DNA of 33,615 bases from Pontibacillus litoralis JSM 072002 (GTDB lineage Bacteria; Bacillota; Bacilli; Bacillales; BH030062): assembly GCF_000775615.1 (NCBI RefSeq), contig NZ_AVPG01000029.1:1-33615 (forward strand). The letters run 5' to 3'. This document shows positions 1-9,007 of this stretch, piece by piece. Position 1 is the first letter of the stretch; each line of letters starts with the position of its first letter. The notes under the pieces were generated by a model. It saw only the letters and a list, made by a program, of their open reading frames with translations, did no database searches and was not told where the DNA came from. Made by a program: the position numbers and the translations under genes.

Positions 1-90
1 CAATTGTGATGGGAAATTGGGTGGAACCACGGGCATAGACACACGCTCGTCCCTTTTACAGGGATGAGCGTGTGTCTATATTTTTGTCTA
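1..90 (+). promoter_or_regulatory. 3' end of a T-box leader with its terminator, upstream of the threonyl-tRNA synthetase gene
   Basis: The T-box core GGGTGGAACCACGG lies at 19-32. It is followed by a rho-independent terminator whose 19-nt arms (35-53 and 61-79) pair with a single G-T wobble and end in a T run at 81-85. This is the antiterminator/terminator switch of a tRNA-sensing T-box leader. Stem I and the specifier codon lie before the window start, so the sensed amino acid cannot be read directly; threonine is inferred from the downstream gene. Confidence 0.9.
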
Positions 91-105
91 AAAGGAGCGA
101 TAGGA

Positions 106-2022
106 ATGGAGAAAGAAATAGTGATTACATTCCCCAATGGAGAGGCTAAGCCATACGCTTGTGGGGTTCGTTTACTGGATATTGCAGAATCGATTAGTCC
201 AACTCTACGTAAAAAGTCAGTAGTCGGGAAGGTTAATGGTCATTTATACGATATGAGAAGGTGCGTCAAAGAAAATGCTAATTTAGAACTGTATGACCTT
301 TCATCTTCCACAGGTTTAGAAGTGATGAAGGAGACAGCAGCTTATGTATTAGCTCAAGCACTACATCGCTTGAATGGAGAAGTGCAATTGGGCAAAGGTT
401 GTATTACTGACAATGGGTTTTACTATGATGTCAAAGCGGCTTATCCTATTACATCTGCTGATTTATCAACGATTGAAAATGAAATGAATCATATCATACA
501 GGAAAATCGTCCAATTACACATGAAATAGTATCGAAAGAGGAAGCTATTCGTTTATTTGCTTCCAATCCGTTAAAGCTAGATTGGTTAGAAAGTTTTGCT
601 GCAAATTCGGAGGAGGTATTGATATATAGACAAGGGAATTTTACTGATATCGTCAATAGACCGCTTTTACCATCGCTAAAGGATGTAAGGGCATTTGCAT
701 TAATGAATATTGCTGGTGCTTATTGGCAAGGAGATAGTAACAATCAAATGCTTGAAAGAATATACGGAGTGGCATTTGCTTCTAAAGAAGAAAAAGTAGA
801 ATATTTTCATTTTATTGAAGAAGCAAAAGCAAGAAATCATCTAAAGTTAGGAAAAGAATTAGCATTGTTTATGTTCTCAGAAGAAGCGCCAGGGATGCCA
901 TTTTACTTACCAAACGGCCATCATATTCGAAATGAACTTGAAAGCTTTTTACGCCATCTACAACATACCTATCATTATCAAGAAGTCCATACTCCAACAA
1001 TGATGAATCAACGACTATGGGAGAAGTCTGGGCATTGGCATCATTATCAAGAAAATATGTATTTCTCTCACAAAGATAATCAACAACTGGCACTAAAGCC
1101 GATGAATTGCCCTGGTCATATGCTCCTATTTAAACATACATTACGTTCCTATCGTGATTTACCGATTCGAATATCGGAATTTGGCCATGTTCACCGACAT
1201 GAATATAGCGGAGCATTAAATGGACTCTTGAGAGTACGTTCGTTTTGTCAAGATGACGCTCATTTATTTGTTACCTATCAACAAATAGAAGAAGAAATAA
1301 AAGCCGTCCTCCATTTAATAGATCATGTCTATCAAACGTTCGGCTTTCCATATACAATAGAGCTTTCAACAAGACCTGAACAATCGATGGGAGATGATGC
1401 CTTATGGAATCAGGCCGAACAATCATTACAGAATGTGTTAGAGGACTTAGGCTATCCCTATACAGTCAATGAGGGAGACGGTGCTTTTTATGGTCCTAAA
1501 ATTGATATTCATATTGAAGATGCGTTAAAGCGAAAACACCAATGTGGAACTGTTCAACTTGATTTTCAAATGCCTGAAAAATTCGACTTATCTTATGTGA
1601 ATGAACATGGAGAATACAGTCGCCCAGTTGTAATTCATCGTGCAATTTATGGATCTATTGATCGTTTTTTAGCGATTTTAATCGAACATTTTGCAGGTGC
1701 GTTTCCTGTTTGGCTAGCACCAATTCAAGCAGCTGTTCTACCTGTATCTAATTTAGTACACAAACAAGCTGTCTTACAAATAATTCATCGCTTAAAACAA
1801 GAAGGCATTCGAGTAGAAGGCGATATAAGAGATGAAAAGCTCGGCTATAAAATAAGGCAAGCCCAAAAGAAAAAGATTCCATACATGATAGTGATAGGCG
1901 ATCATGAGGTAGAAAATGAGACAATTAATGTAAGGAGGTATGGAGAGAAGGATTCATATAATATAGAACTGGAGCATTTTATGAACGATGTAAAACAATT
2001 GATAAAAGAAAGAACACTTTAA
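106..2022 (+). CDS. thrZ: Threonyl-tRNA synthetase, ThrZ-like paralogue with a degenerate editing site
   Basis: The product charges tRNA-Thr with threonine in the cytoplasm. At 638 residues it has the full bacterial length: TGS domain (about 1-65), second additional/editing domain (about 66-240), class II catalytic core (about 245-530) and anticodon-binding domain (about 535-638). The active-site zinc ligands are present as Cys335 (MNCPGH), His386 (QDDAH) and His511 (VVIHRA), so aminoacylation should work. The editing domain is abnormal. The usual HxxxH near residue 76 reads ETAAY, and the usual DLCRGPH motif reads DIVNRPL (181-187), so both histidines, the cysteine and the third histidine are gone. 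The start is ATG 106, preceded by AAAGGAG; an earlier in-frame start would lie inside the terminator. The T-box suggests induction by uncharged tRNA-Thr. The thrZ symbol is by similarity to the second Bacillus synthetase; thrS is the alternative. Confidence 0.93.
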   Translation: MEKEIVITFPNGEAKPYACGVRLLDIAESISPTLRKKSVVGKVNGHLYDMRRCVKENANLELYDLSSSTGLEVMKETAAYVLAQALHRLNGEVQLGKGCITDNGFYYDVKAAYPITSADLSTIENEMNHIIQENRPITHEIVSKEEAIRLFASNPLKLDWLESFAANSEEVLIYRQGNFTDIVNRPLLPSLKDVRAFALMNIAGAYWQGDSNNQMLERIYGVAFASKEEKVEYFHFIEEAKARNHLKLGKELALFMFSEEAPGMPFYLPNGHHIRNELESFLRHLQHTYHYQEVHTPTMMNQRLWEKSGHWHHYQENMYFSHKDNQQLALKPMNCPGHMLLFKHTLRSYRDLPIRISEFGHVHRHEYSGALNGLLRVRSFCQDDAHLFVTYQQIEEEIKAVLHLIDHVYQTFGFPYTIELSTRPEQSMGDDALWNQAEQSLQNVLEDLGYPYTVNEGDGAFYGPKIDIHIEDALKRKHQCGTVQLDFQMPEKFDLSYVNEHGEYSRPVVIHRAIYGSIDRFLAILIEHFAGAFPVWLAPIQAAVLPVSNLVHKQAVLQIIHRLKQEGIRVEGDIRDEKLGYKIRQAQKKKIPYMIVIGDHEVENETINVRRYGEKDSYNIELEHFMNDVKQLIKERTL

Positions 2023-2028
2023 TGCAAT

Positions 2029-2077
2029 AAGAAAAAATATCCTGGTTCTCTTTTTTTTGACCAGGATATTTTTTCTT
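2029..2077. terminator. Bidirectional rho-independent terminator between thrZ and the leftward hypothetical gene
   Basis: Perfect 18-nt arms at 2029-2046 and 2060-2077 enclose a T-rich loop. The arms carry A and T tracts at the outer ends, so the hairpin can stop transcription from either side, which suits the convergent genes. Confidence 0.85.
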
Positions 2078-2158
2078 GTATTCCATCATATTGTTACTTA
2101 GTAGCAACTCCGAACATTAAAAAATAATAAACAAATACCATCTTATCAATACATCTTT

Positions 2159-2563
2159 TTAATGAAAGAAAATATCTTGAGTTTGATCACTATCTTCTAG
2201 TACATTTCGAAAATGAATCGCAATCTCCGTATTCTGCTGTCGGAATTCGTCTGTTACTTGTGATTTATTCGCAATTGTTAATGACTCTTTTGATGGTAGT
2301 TTCTCTATTTCAATATAAAATGGTTCGGCTCCTGGACGATTGATTGTTCCAGATAATATTCGTAGTTGTTCTCTTGTATGTTGCATTAATTGTACATCGG
2401 TCCAAGAAATTTCTCCATTATACATATCGTCATTATATACATGAGCAAAATGCATCGCTTCCATAACAGCTTCGGCTGCATCGATATAAACGTTTGAACT
2501 GCCAATGATTGTATTCATCACTCCATCTCTAACTAACGGACGGTACACATCGCTTTGTGGCAT
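2159..2563 (-). CDS. Hypothetical protein, 134 residues
   Basis: I do not recognise this family. The open frame extends upstream to a TTG at 2647, but a strong GGAGG nine bases before ATG 2563 argues for the shorter form, starting MPQSDVYRPL. The protein is soluble, with no signal peptide or membrane segment. The N-terminal half is rich in small and acidic residues with a likely helix (IDAAEAVMEAMHFAHVY), and the C-terminal end is charged. It stands alone, convergent with thrZ and divergent from the HAD gene. Codon use looks like the neighbours, so it is probably a real chromosomal gene of unknown role. Confidence 0.6.
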   Translation of the reverse strand: MPQSDVYRPLVRDGVMNTIIGSSNVYIDAAEAVMEAMHFAHVYNDDMYNGEISWTDVQLMQHTREQLRILSGTINRPGAEPFYIEIEKLPSKESLTIANKSQVTDEFRQQNTEIAIHFRNVLEDSDQTQDIFFH

Positions 2564-2805
2564 AAACATCATCCTCCGAGGTTGGTTTCCTTTTATTTTG
2601 GGTAATAGGATAGATGTTATACATATATTGACCTTTTTTTGTTCCAATTACAAAAACGCGTTCCTTATGTATAAAGAAGTATAACGAAAGACGAGTAAAA
2701 AAATTAACCTCTATATAGCATCCTTTAACTTCTTAATTCACACTATCCATCATCACTTTATCTTGCTAAAATGGAGGTTAAAGAATAAAGGATGAGGTGA
2801 CGAAA

Positions 2806-3936
2806 TTGACAAAGACAATTCTTTTTGATGTGGATGGAGTTTTATTAAGTGAAGAAAGGTATTTTGATTCTTCTGCTTTAACCGTTTGGGAACTTCTTCA
2901 TAGTGATCAATACATAGGAATACGTCCAGACATTTTTAAGACGAATGTAACAATGGAAGAAATTAAGGAAATACGTTCTACTTATTTTGATGATGATCGT
3001 GTTCTTTCTTTTATTAAAGCGAGAGGCATTAATGCAAACTGGGATATGGTTTATTTAACGAGTGCATACCAAATAATCGTCTTATTAGAACAAATAATGG
3101 AGGAAGAAGGTGCGTTTGTACAAAGCTTTTTGCAAGCAGATATCAATCAGCGAGCATTGCTTCAACTCAATCAAAAGCTTCAGAACAAAGTGATAGAATT
3201 ACAGCTCACCTCATTTGTTGACGATTTTCAGAAAGGGAATGCGACAAAAGGAGAAATGCTTCCATACTTAAATCGCATTGCATATGAAAAGCTAGGTGTA
3301 GAAACCGATGTGTTTGCTCGTAATAGTTCACTTTGGGAGTTGTGCCGAGAGACGTTTCAAGAATGGTATGTTGGTGATGATATGGTGGAGGCTTCAACAG
3401 GCAAGCCAACGAAGCAACCAGGTAAAGAGGGGTTTATGCAGTTTGAACAACCTCTAGCTGATGTAAATAAGATTCAACACCTATTCGAACAGTTAAACAA
3501 TCAAGGATTTCGTGTTGGTATTGGGACAGGGAGACCAAAGTTAGAAACAATGGAGCCTCTACGTGCATTAGGGTTGCTTCCCTTTATTGATGAAAAGCGA
3601 ATTGCAACTGCATCTGATGTGTTAGTAGCCGAACAACAATGTCCTGATCAAGCACCACTCGCAAAGCCACAGCCATATACGTATGTGCTTGCATGGTTAG
3701 GTAATGATCAGCCTGTAGAAAAGGTGTTAAATCAATCTCTACCGTTAGTTGGTGAAGAAATTGTTATTGTGGGGGATTCGGTAGCAGACGGTTTAGCAGC
3801 GCAAACAATGGGAGTTACATTTGTAGCTGTGTTAACAGGACTCTCTGGTAAGAAAGCACGCCCATCTTTTGAGGAAATGGGGGCAGACTACATTATAGAT
3901 AATGTTATAGACATAGCTAATATACGATTCGAATGA
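2806..3936 (+). CDS. HAD-superfamily hydrolase with a large cap domain
   Basis: This is a probable phosphatase of the haloacid dehalogenase superfamily. Motif I is FDVDGV near the N-terminus, carrying the nucleophilic aspartate and its partner two residues later. Motif II is the GIGTGRPK segment, and motif III is the lysine in the following AKPQPYTY segment. Motif IV is VGDSVADG, with the metal-binding acidic residues. About 200 residues between motifs I and II form an unusually large helical cap, which makes the protein 376 residues rather than the common 220-280. The start is taken as TTG 2806, five bases after GAGGTGA; GTG 2797, nine bases earlier in the same frame, is the alternative. The substrate cannot be inferred. 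A terminator follows at once, so it is monocistronic. Confidence 0.8.
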   Translation: MTKTILFDVDGVLLSEERYFDSSALTVWELLHSDQYIGIRPDIFKTNVTMEEIKEIRSTYFDDDRVLSFIKARGINANWDMVYLTSAYQIIVLLEQIMEEEGAFVQSFLQADINQRALLQLNQKLQNKVIELQLTSFVDDFQKGNATKGEMLPYLNRIAYEKLGVETDVFARNSSLWELCRETFQEWYVGDDMVEASTGKPTKQPGKEGFMQFEQPLADVNKIQHLFEQLNNQGFRVGIGTGRPKLETMEPLRALGLLPFIDEKRIATASDVLVAEQQCPDQAPLAKPQPYTYVLAWLGNDQPVEKVLNQSLPLVGEEIVIVGDSVADGLAAQTMGVTFVAVLTGLSGKKARPSFEEMGADYIIDNVIDIANIRFE

Positions 3937-3940
3937 ACAT

Positions 3941-3966
3941 AAAACCAAGGGCAGCCTTGGTTTTTG
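3941..3966 (+). terminator. Rho-independent terminator after the HAD gene
   Basis: The arms AAAACCAAGG and CCTTGGTTTT surround a four-base loop, with the T run continuing from the 3' arm. It lies just behind the stop codon. Confidence 0.85.
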
Positions 3967-4006
3967 TTATGGCAGTATTGGTTGCGCTTACACGAATTGT
4001 GTGAAC

Positions 4007-4035
4007 ACCACAAAAATCGACATGATAATTGTGGT
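4007..4035. promoter_or_regulatory. Inverted repeat upstream of putB, possible regulator binding site
   Basis: ACCACAA at 4007-4013 is repeated in inverted form as TTGTGGT at 4029-4035, 15 bases apart. It lies just upstream of the predicted putB promoter. A site for the PucR-type activator encoded downstream is a reasonable guess, but I do not know the operator consensus for this organism. Confidence 0.35.
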
Positions 4036-4044
4036 TTGTCCACG

Positions 4045-4074
4045 TTGCGTTCGAGTCGTTAAAATAGTTATACT
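4045..4074 (+). promoter_or_regulatory. Predicted sigma-A-type promoter of putBC
   Basis: TTGCGT (4045-4050) and TATACT (4069-4074) are separated by 18 bases and lie about 85 bases before the putB start. The -35 match is moderate, as expected for an activator-dependent promoter. Confidence 0.45.
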
Positions 4075-4160
4075 ATTCATAACGAAACAAATTGTTAGAC
4101 ACCTAGGTTATCCCTTTGTAGAAGAGATACCATATAGTCATTAATAAGGGAGTGATCACC

Positions 4161-5078
4161 TTGCAAGCACTAAGCAAAAACTTTTTTCTTTATTTGTCTA
4201 ATAACAAAACACTAGATCGTCTCGCAAAGAGATGGGGGCCAAAGTTTGGTGCTAGTCAAATTGTTGGTGGAGAAACGTTTGAAGAGGCAATCCCACTCAT
4301 TAAGCAATTAAATGAGCAAGGACTGCACTTAACTGTCGATCACTTAGGTGAGTTTGTGAATTCTGAAGAGGTAGCCAAAGAAAGAGCGCATGAGTGTGTG
4401 GAAACTATTCGACATATTCATCAGCATCAGTTAAATTCAGAAGTATCACTAAAGCTTACTTCATTAGGCTTAGACATTCGTCATGACCTTGTATGGGATA
4501 ACATGATTATGATTATGGAAGAAGCCAAGAAATGCAATGTTGTCGTTACCATTGATATGGAAGACTCTACGAGAACGGAGAAAACGTTAGATATCTATAA
4601 ATCTCTTAAGGAAAAGTATGACAATGTAGGAACTGTTATTCAATCTTACTTGTATCGTACAGATCAAGATATCGATGATCTAAACACCTATAACCCTTAC
4701 CTTAGACTTGTAAAAGGTGCATATAAGGAACCAAGTGATGTTGCATTTACAGACAAGCCCGATGTGGATAATAATTTAAAGCACATCATTAAAAAGAATC
4801 TATTAAATGGTCATTATACTGCAATAGCAAGTCATGATGATGCCATGATAGATTTTACAAAGCAATTTGCTAAAGAAAACAATATCCAAACAGATCAATT
4901 TGAATTTCAGATGCTTTATGGAATGCGCAATCAAACGCAACTTGACTTAGTGAAAGAAGGGTATAAAGTCCGTGTCTATTTACCATATGGTGATGACTGG
5001 TATGGCTACTTTATGCGCCGTCTAGCGGAAAGGCCAGCCAATGTTGCGTTTGCATTAAAAGGCGTATTTAAAAAATAA
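4161..5078 (+). CDS. putB: Proline dehydrogenase
   Basis: This FAD enzyme oxidises L-proline to 1-pyrroline-5-carboxylate, the first step of proline catabolism. The 305-residue product has the single-domain TIM-barrel length of Gram-positive enzymes. Recognisable segments are FGASQIVGGET and VDHLGEF near the N-terminus, the SLKLTSLGLDI strand, IDMEDSTRT, and the C-terminal GYFMRRLAERPAN, which carries the paired arginines that bind the proline carboxylate. The start is TTG 4161, eight bases after GGGAG. An in-frame GTG at 4152 overlaps that ribosome binding site and is less likely. It is followed 37 bases later by putC, so the two form the proline-to-glutamate operon. No putP proline permease is linked. 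Confidence 0.93.
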   Translation: MQALSKNFFLYLSNNKTLDRLAKRWGPKFGASQIVGGETFEEAIPLIKQLNEQGLHLTVDHLGEFVNSEEVAKERAHECVETIRHIHQHQLNSEVSLKLTSLGLDIRHDLVWDNMIMIMEEAKKCNVVVTIDMEDSTRTEKTLDIYKSLKEKYDNVGTVIQSYLYRTDQDIDDLNTYNPYLRLVKGAYKEPSDVAFTDKPDVDNNLKHIIKKNLLNGHYTAIASHDDAMIDFTKQFAKENNIQTDQFEFQMLYGMRNQTQLDLVKEGYKVRVYLPYGDDWYGYFMRRLAERPANVAFALKGVFKK

Positions 5079-5115
5079 ATATTTTGTTTTTTAACTATAG
5101 AAGGGAGAATGTTCC

Positions 5116-6663
5116 ATGTACACACCATACAAACACGAACCATTCACGGATTTCTCAATTGAGGAGAACAAGAAAGCATATGAAGCAGGTTTAGAAAAAG
5201 TTAAAAGCTACCTAAACCAAGAGTATGATTTAATTGTAAACGGTGAGCGTATTAAAACAGATGATAAGATTGTTTCTACTAACCCAGCGAAGACAGATGA
5301 AGTAGTAGGAACTGTTTCTAAAGCCACTCAGGAAATTGCTGAGCAAGCGATGCAAGCTGCTTCTGACGCTTTCGAAGATTGGAGAAAATGGTCTGCAGAA
5401 GCACGCGCTGGAATCCTTTTCCGTGCAGCAGCGAAAATCCGTCGTAGAAAACATGAATTCTCTGCGCTACTTTCTTATGAAGTAGGGAAGCCTTGGAAGG
5501 AAGCGGATGCTGATACTGCTGAAGCAATAGACTTCTTAGAGTATTATGCTCGTCAAGCAATTGAAGTAGATAAAGGCAAGCATGTGGAAAGTCGCGAAGG
5601 TGAAATGAACTGCTACGTATACACTCCTTGTGGTGTAGCCGTTGTTATTCCACCTTGGAACTTAGCACTTGCAATTATGGCAGGTACGACAGTTGCTCCA
5701 TTAGTTACTGGTAACACTGTTGTGATGAAGCCAGCAAGTAACAGTCCGGTTACAGCAGCTAAATTTGTTGAAGTGCTGGAAGAATCAGGTCTTCCAAAAG
5801 GGGTGCTTAACTTCGTACCTGGAAGTGGGAAAGAAGTAGGAGATTACTTAGTTGATCATCCTAAAACGGCTTTAATTTCTTTCACTGGTTCTCGTGATGT
5901 AGGTGTACGTATTATGGAACGTGCAGCTAAATTACAACCAGGCCAAAACCACCTTAAGCGTGTTATTGCAGAAATGGGTGGAAAGGATACCGTTGTAGTT
6001 GATAAATCTGCAGACATTGAAACTGCAGTAAACGCAATCGTTGTTTCTGCATTCGGATTCTCTGGTCAAAAATGTTCTTCCGGATCACGTGCAGTAGTTC
6101 ACGAAGATATTTATGATGAAGTGCTAGATCGTGTAGCAAAGCTTACGAAGGAACTAACAGTAGGTAATGCAACGGAATCCAACATTTACATGGGACCTGT
6201 AGTAGATCAAGCAGCATTTGATAAAATTATGAGCTACATGGAAATCGGAAAAGAAGAGGGCCGTCTTGTAGTAGGTGGTACTGGTGATGATTCAACTGGT
6301 TACTTCATTCAACCAACCATCTTTGCTGATCTTGCGCCTACTTCTCGTATGCAACAGGAAGAAATCTTCGGCCCAGTTGTTTGCTTCACTAAAGTAAAAG
6401 ATTTCGATGAAGCTATTGAAGTAGCAAATAACACAGAATATGGCTTGACTGGTGCTGTAATTTCTGAAGACCGTCAGAACATCGAGAAAGCAGCGCGTGA
6501 CTTCCATGTTGGTAACTTATACTTTAACCGCAACTGTACCGGTGCTATTGTTGGCTACCAACCATTTGGCGGATTTAAAATGTCTGGTACGGACTCTAAA
6601 GCAGGCGGACCAGATTACCTTGCACTACACATGCAAGCTAAAACAATTTCAGAAATGTTATAA
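5116..6663 (+). CDS. putC: 1-pyrroline-5-carboxylate dehydrogenase
   Basis: This enzyme oxidises the 1-pyrroline-5-carboxylate made by PutB to L-glutamate with NAD. It is an aldehyde dehydrogenase family member of 515 residues, the usual length for Bacillus RocA/PutC. Key residues are visible: Asn182 in PPWNLAL, the general-base Glu286 in AEMGGKD and the catalytic Cys320 in SGQKCSSG. The C-terminal [11 protein letters not shown] segment is also typical. ATG 5116 has a GGGAG site at normal spacing. Position directly behind putB favours the catabolic put role over the arginine-linked RocA role. The nucleotide sequence shows the regular codon use of a well-expressed gene. Confidence 0.93.
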   Translation: MYTPYKHEPFTDFSIEENKKAYEAGLEKVKSYLNQEYDLIVNGERIKTDDKIVSTNPAKTDEVVGTVSKATQEIAEQAMQAASDAFEDWRKWSAEARAGILFRAAAKIRRRKHEFSALLSYEVGKPWKEADADTAEAIDFLEYYARQAIEVDKGKHVESREGEMNCYVYTPCGVAVVIPPWNLALAIMAGTTVAPLVTGNTVVMKPASNSPVTAAKFVEVLEESGLPKGVLNFVPGSGKEVGDYLVDHPKTALISFTGSRDVGVRIMERAAKLQPGQNHLKRVIAEMGGKDTVVVDKSADIETAVNAIVVSAFGFSGQKCSSGSRAVVHEDIYDEVLDRVAKLTKELTVGNATESNIYMGPVVDQAAFDKIMSYMEIGKEEGRLVVGGTGDDSTGYFIQPTIFADLAPTSRMQQEEIFGPVVCFTKVKDFDEAIEVANNTEYGLTGAVISEDRQNIEKAARDFHVGNLYFNRNCTGAIVGYQPFGGFKMSGTDSKAGGPDYLALHMQAKTISEML

Positions 6664-6808
6664 AAATAGTAACGATAACGAGGGCCCTTCTTATAAGAGA
6701 GGGGTTCTTTTTATTTTGTTCCTTTTTCTTTTGCTTGGAAACCGATATAATAAATAGTACATTATATTAAAGAGCGCCATGCTTGGTATAAAAGAAAGGG
6801 AATGTGAT

Positions 6809-8089
6809 GTGGAGGTTAAAAAGCAAATACTTCAAATAGAAGATATACATAAAATAACAGAGTTAATAAGTTCAACGTTGCATAAACCTATTATTATTGA
6901 AAATAAAAATTTTGAATTGATTTCGTATAGTTCGTCTGTTGATGAATTTGATCAAACGCAGCAGAAAACAATTTTATCCAAAAAGTGTCCTGTTTTTATT
7001 ATCGACCGCTTAAAAAAAGAGGGTATAGTGCATAAACTCGAGAACAAAACAAAGCCGATTCGCATAGAAGCGATGGAAGAGCTTGGATTTCACCAACGTA
7101 TCGTAGTAGCTGCTAGACACCTTAACCATACAATGGGCTACATTTGGGTACAAGAAGCAGATAAGCCATTAGAACAAGACGAAATCTCTTTGTTAGAAGA
7201 AGTGTCAGCCCATGTAGGTAAGTTAATTTATGATACGTACAATAAATGGAGTGCATCAGAAGGAAGAAAAGATGAACTACTTTGGGAATTAATTCACCAG
7301 GAATATAGTGCGGAGAAACAGTTTAAACAAGATGCAGCATTAGCAAAATTACCATTACCAGAGCGTTTTGCCATTTTGGTATTTTCCTTAGTCAATCTTC
7401 AGCAGAAAAGCTTACTTGATTACGTAGAAGAGACAATCAATCAATTACCTTCTCGATCTAAAATTCAAATGTTAAAAACAGAATTTCAAGTCGTTTTAAT
7501 TGTTCACGGCTTGAAAGAAGAAAGAGACTCTGCCACTTATTTGGCGAGACAGACAATCGATAATGTGAAAGACGCTTTAAACAACGATGATTTTTACTCC
7601 TTTATGATCGGTTTAGGTAAAGAATACGATACATTATATCATGTCAGAAAAAGTTTTTTAGAGGCATTAGAAGTAATAGAGACGGCCAATTTTTTAACGC
7701 CTCGCCCTGATGCGATGCCGAGAGAATTTTCCCAATTAGGTGTGTATCGGTATTTAGCAACATTATATGAAAAAAATAGTTCTGAAGATTATTTTAGTGA
7801 AGATCTCTTAAAGTTAATTGTCAAAGATGCTGAAGGTCAAACAGATTTGCTTAAAACGTTAGAAGTATATCTTGCCAATAACGGAAAGGCAAAACAAACG
7901 GCTAATGAACTATATATTCATCCCAATACACTGAATTATCGCATTAAACAAATGGTAGAACTTACGAATATAGACTTTAACAATTTTAATATGAAGAGTT
8001 ATTTATATACAGAATTACTATTATTAAATAATGTTCCCGCCTATTATAAACGTTACAAAGATGCAATAAGAAACAATCAAGCGCACTAA
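6809..8089 (+). CDS. putR: PucR-type transcriptional regulator, probable activator of proline use
   Basis: The 426-residue product has an N-terminal sensor-like region, a middle GGDEF-like PucR domain and a C-terminal helix-turn-helix of the PucR/CdaR type. The helix-turn-helix is recognisable in NGKAKQTANELYIHPNTLNYRIK. The architecture and the position next to putBC match PutR, which activates proline catabolism in Bacillus when proline is present. GTG 6809 is chosen because AAAGGG lies eight bases before it; the frame also opens at ATG 6779 without a good site. It is about 145 bases behind putC, with only a weak hairpin between, so it may be partly co-transcribed. Regulation of putB by this protein is inference. 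Confidence 0.8.
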   Translation: MEVKKQILQIEDIHKITELISSTLHKPIIIENKNFELISYSSSVDEFDQTQQKTILSKKCPVFIIDRLKKEGIVHKLENKTKPIRIEAMEELGFHQRIVVAARHLNHTMGYIWVQEADKPLEQDEISLLEEVSAHVGKLIYDTYNKWSASEGRKDELLWELIHQEYSAEKQFKQDAALAKLPLPERFAILVFSLVNLQQKSLLDYVEETINQLPSRSKIQMLKTEFQVVLIVHGLKEERDSATYLARQTIDNVKDALNNDDFYSFMIGLGKEYDTLYHVRKSFLEALEVIETANFLTPRPDAMPREFSQLGVYRYLATLYEKNSSEDYFSEDLLKLIVKDAEGQTDLLKTLEVYLANNGKAKQTANELYIHPNTLNYRIKQMVELTNIDFNNFNMKSYLYTELLLLNNVPAYYKRYKDAIRNNQAH

Positions 8090-8304
8090 ATTTTAAGTGA
8101 AGCAATTTCTTAAGTTTCGTTCATCTGAATATCCGAACAAATGGATTAAAAGTTTGTTAAAAAAAGAACTATTCCGTCGTTGAAGCGAAAAATTATAATT
8201 TTATTACAATGTAATCGTTTTATTAAGTTTCATTAATAGGAATACAAAATAACCAATCCTATGTTAAAATAGAAAATAGAGTAATAATCAAGGGAGATAT
8301 TGGC

Positions 8305-8928
8305 ATGAAACGTTGGCTGATCAAAAGCTTTGTAACGTTAGTAACTATTTTAACATTAGGACTATATATTCCGCCTTATTCCATCGATACTAGTGCGGCT
8401 GAAGACAAGGAGCCATCTTCATCGAATAAGGGAATTGATGATATACAGAGTGGCACTACACATACTACTGTTTTTGATAATATACCACCGTCTAGCGAAG
8501 AAGTGGTTCACGTACGATCGACCGACGCATATATTCAAGACTTAACGGAGAAGGCAAAAGAACAAACAGTTACAAAAATGGGGCCAAGAATTATGGACAA
8601 GCTCGAAGATGATATGACCGCTTTGATTCTTCCAAGTATTGAGGTCGTAGTAAAGCAACTTATCAAGACGGAAAATGAAGCTTCCATTCCTTATTATGAA
8701 ATTACAGAACAACCTTCTGCTGGGTATGGGGAGAAGATGTTTCATTTATACAACAAACGAACAAATGAAGAAATGGCTCGTTTTCACGTAAGAAGGGATA
8801 AACGCCCTGGTGAAGGATATTGGTTTAACTTCCATTATCATATGCGAGAGGATAACTTTCTAGAGCATCATCCAATTGGAGATATTTACTGGGATAAAAA
8901 TACTCCTCCTAAGTGGATGGCTATGTAA
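8305..8928 (+). CDS. ypjP: YpjP-like exported protein
   Basis: This protein of 207 residues matches what I remember of B. subtilis YpjP, a conserved Bacillaceae protein of unknown function. Residues 1-32 form a basic start and hydrophobic stretch ending DTSAA, which looks like a signal peptide or N-terminal anchor. The conserved C-terminal part contains EQPSAGYGEKMF, FHVRRDKRP, GYWFNFHYH and GDIYWDKNTPPKWM. The histidine- and aromatic-rich end is the most conserved portion in the family as I recall it. ATG 8305 has GGGAGAT upstream. It is followed by a hairpin and then the Nudix gene. Confidence 0.8.
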   Translation: MKRWLIKSFVTLVTILTLGLYIPPYSIDTSAAEDKEPSSSNKGIDDIQSGTTHTTVFDNIPPSSEEVVHVRSTDAYIQDLTEKAKEQTVTKMGPRIMDKLEDDMTALILPSIEVVVKQLIKTENEASIPYYEITEQPSAGYGEKMFHLYNKRTNEEMARFHVRRDKRPGEGYWFNFHYHMREDNFLEHHPIGDIYWDKNTPPKWMAM

Positions 8929-8951
8929 GTGAAAGCTATTTAAATACGTTA

Positions 8952-8987
8952 AAGGTGCTTGCTTAACTGTAGCGAGCACCTTCATTT
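8952..8987 (+). terminator. Hairpin terminator after ypjP
   Basis: The arms AAGGTGCTTGC and GCGAGCACCTT pair along almost their whole length around a nine-base loop, followed by a short T-rich stretch. The T run is poor, so read-through into the Nudix gene is possible. Confidence 0.65.
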
Positions 8988-9007
8988 ATATAAAAGGGCG
9001 AGTGATT

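Noticed and set aside
6680-6720. Possible terminator between putC and putR
   Set aside because: The CCCTTCTT and AAGAGAGGGG stretches followed by T suggest a hairpin, but pairing needs a bulge and mismatches, so it is too weak to list as a feature.
6497-6757. Rightward 86-codon frame at the end of putC
   Set aside because: It overlaps putC in another frame, has no ribosome binding site and runs through the intergenic hairpin region.
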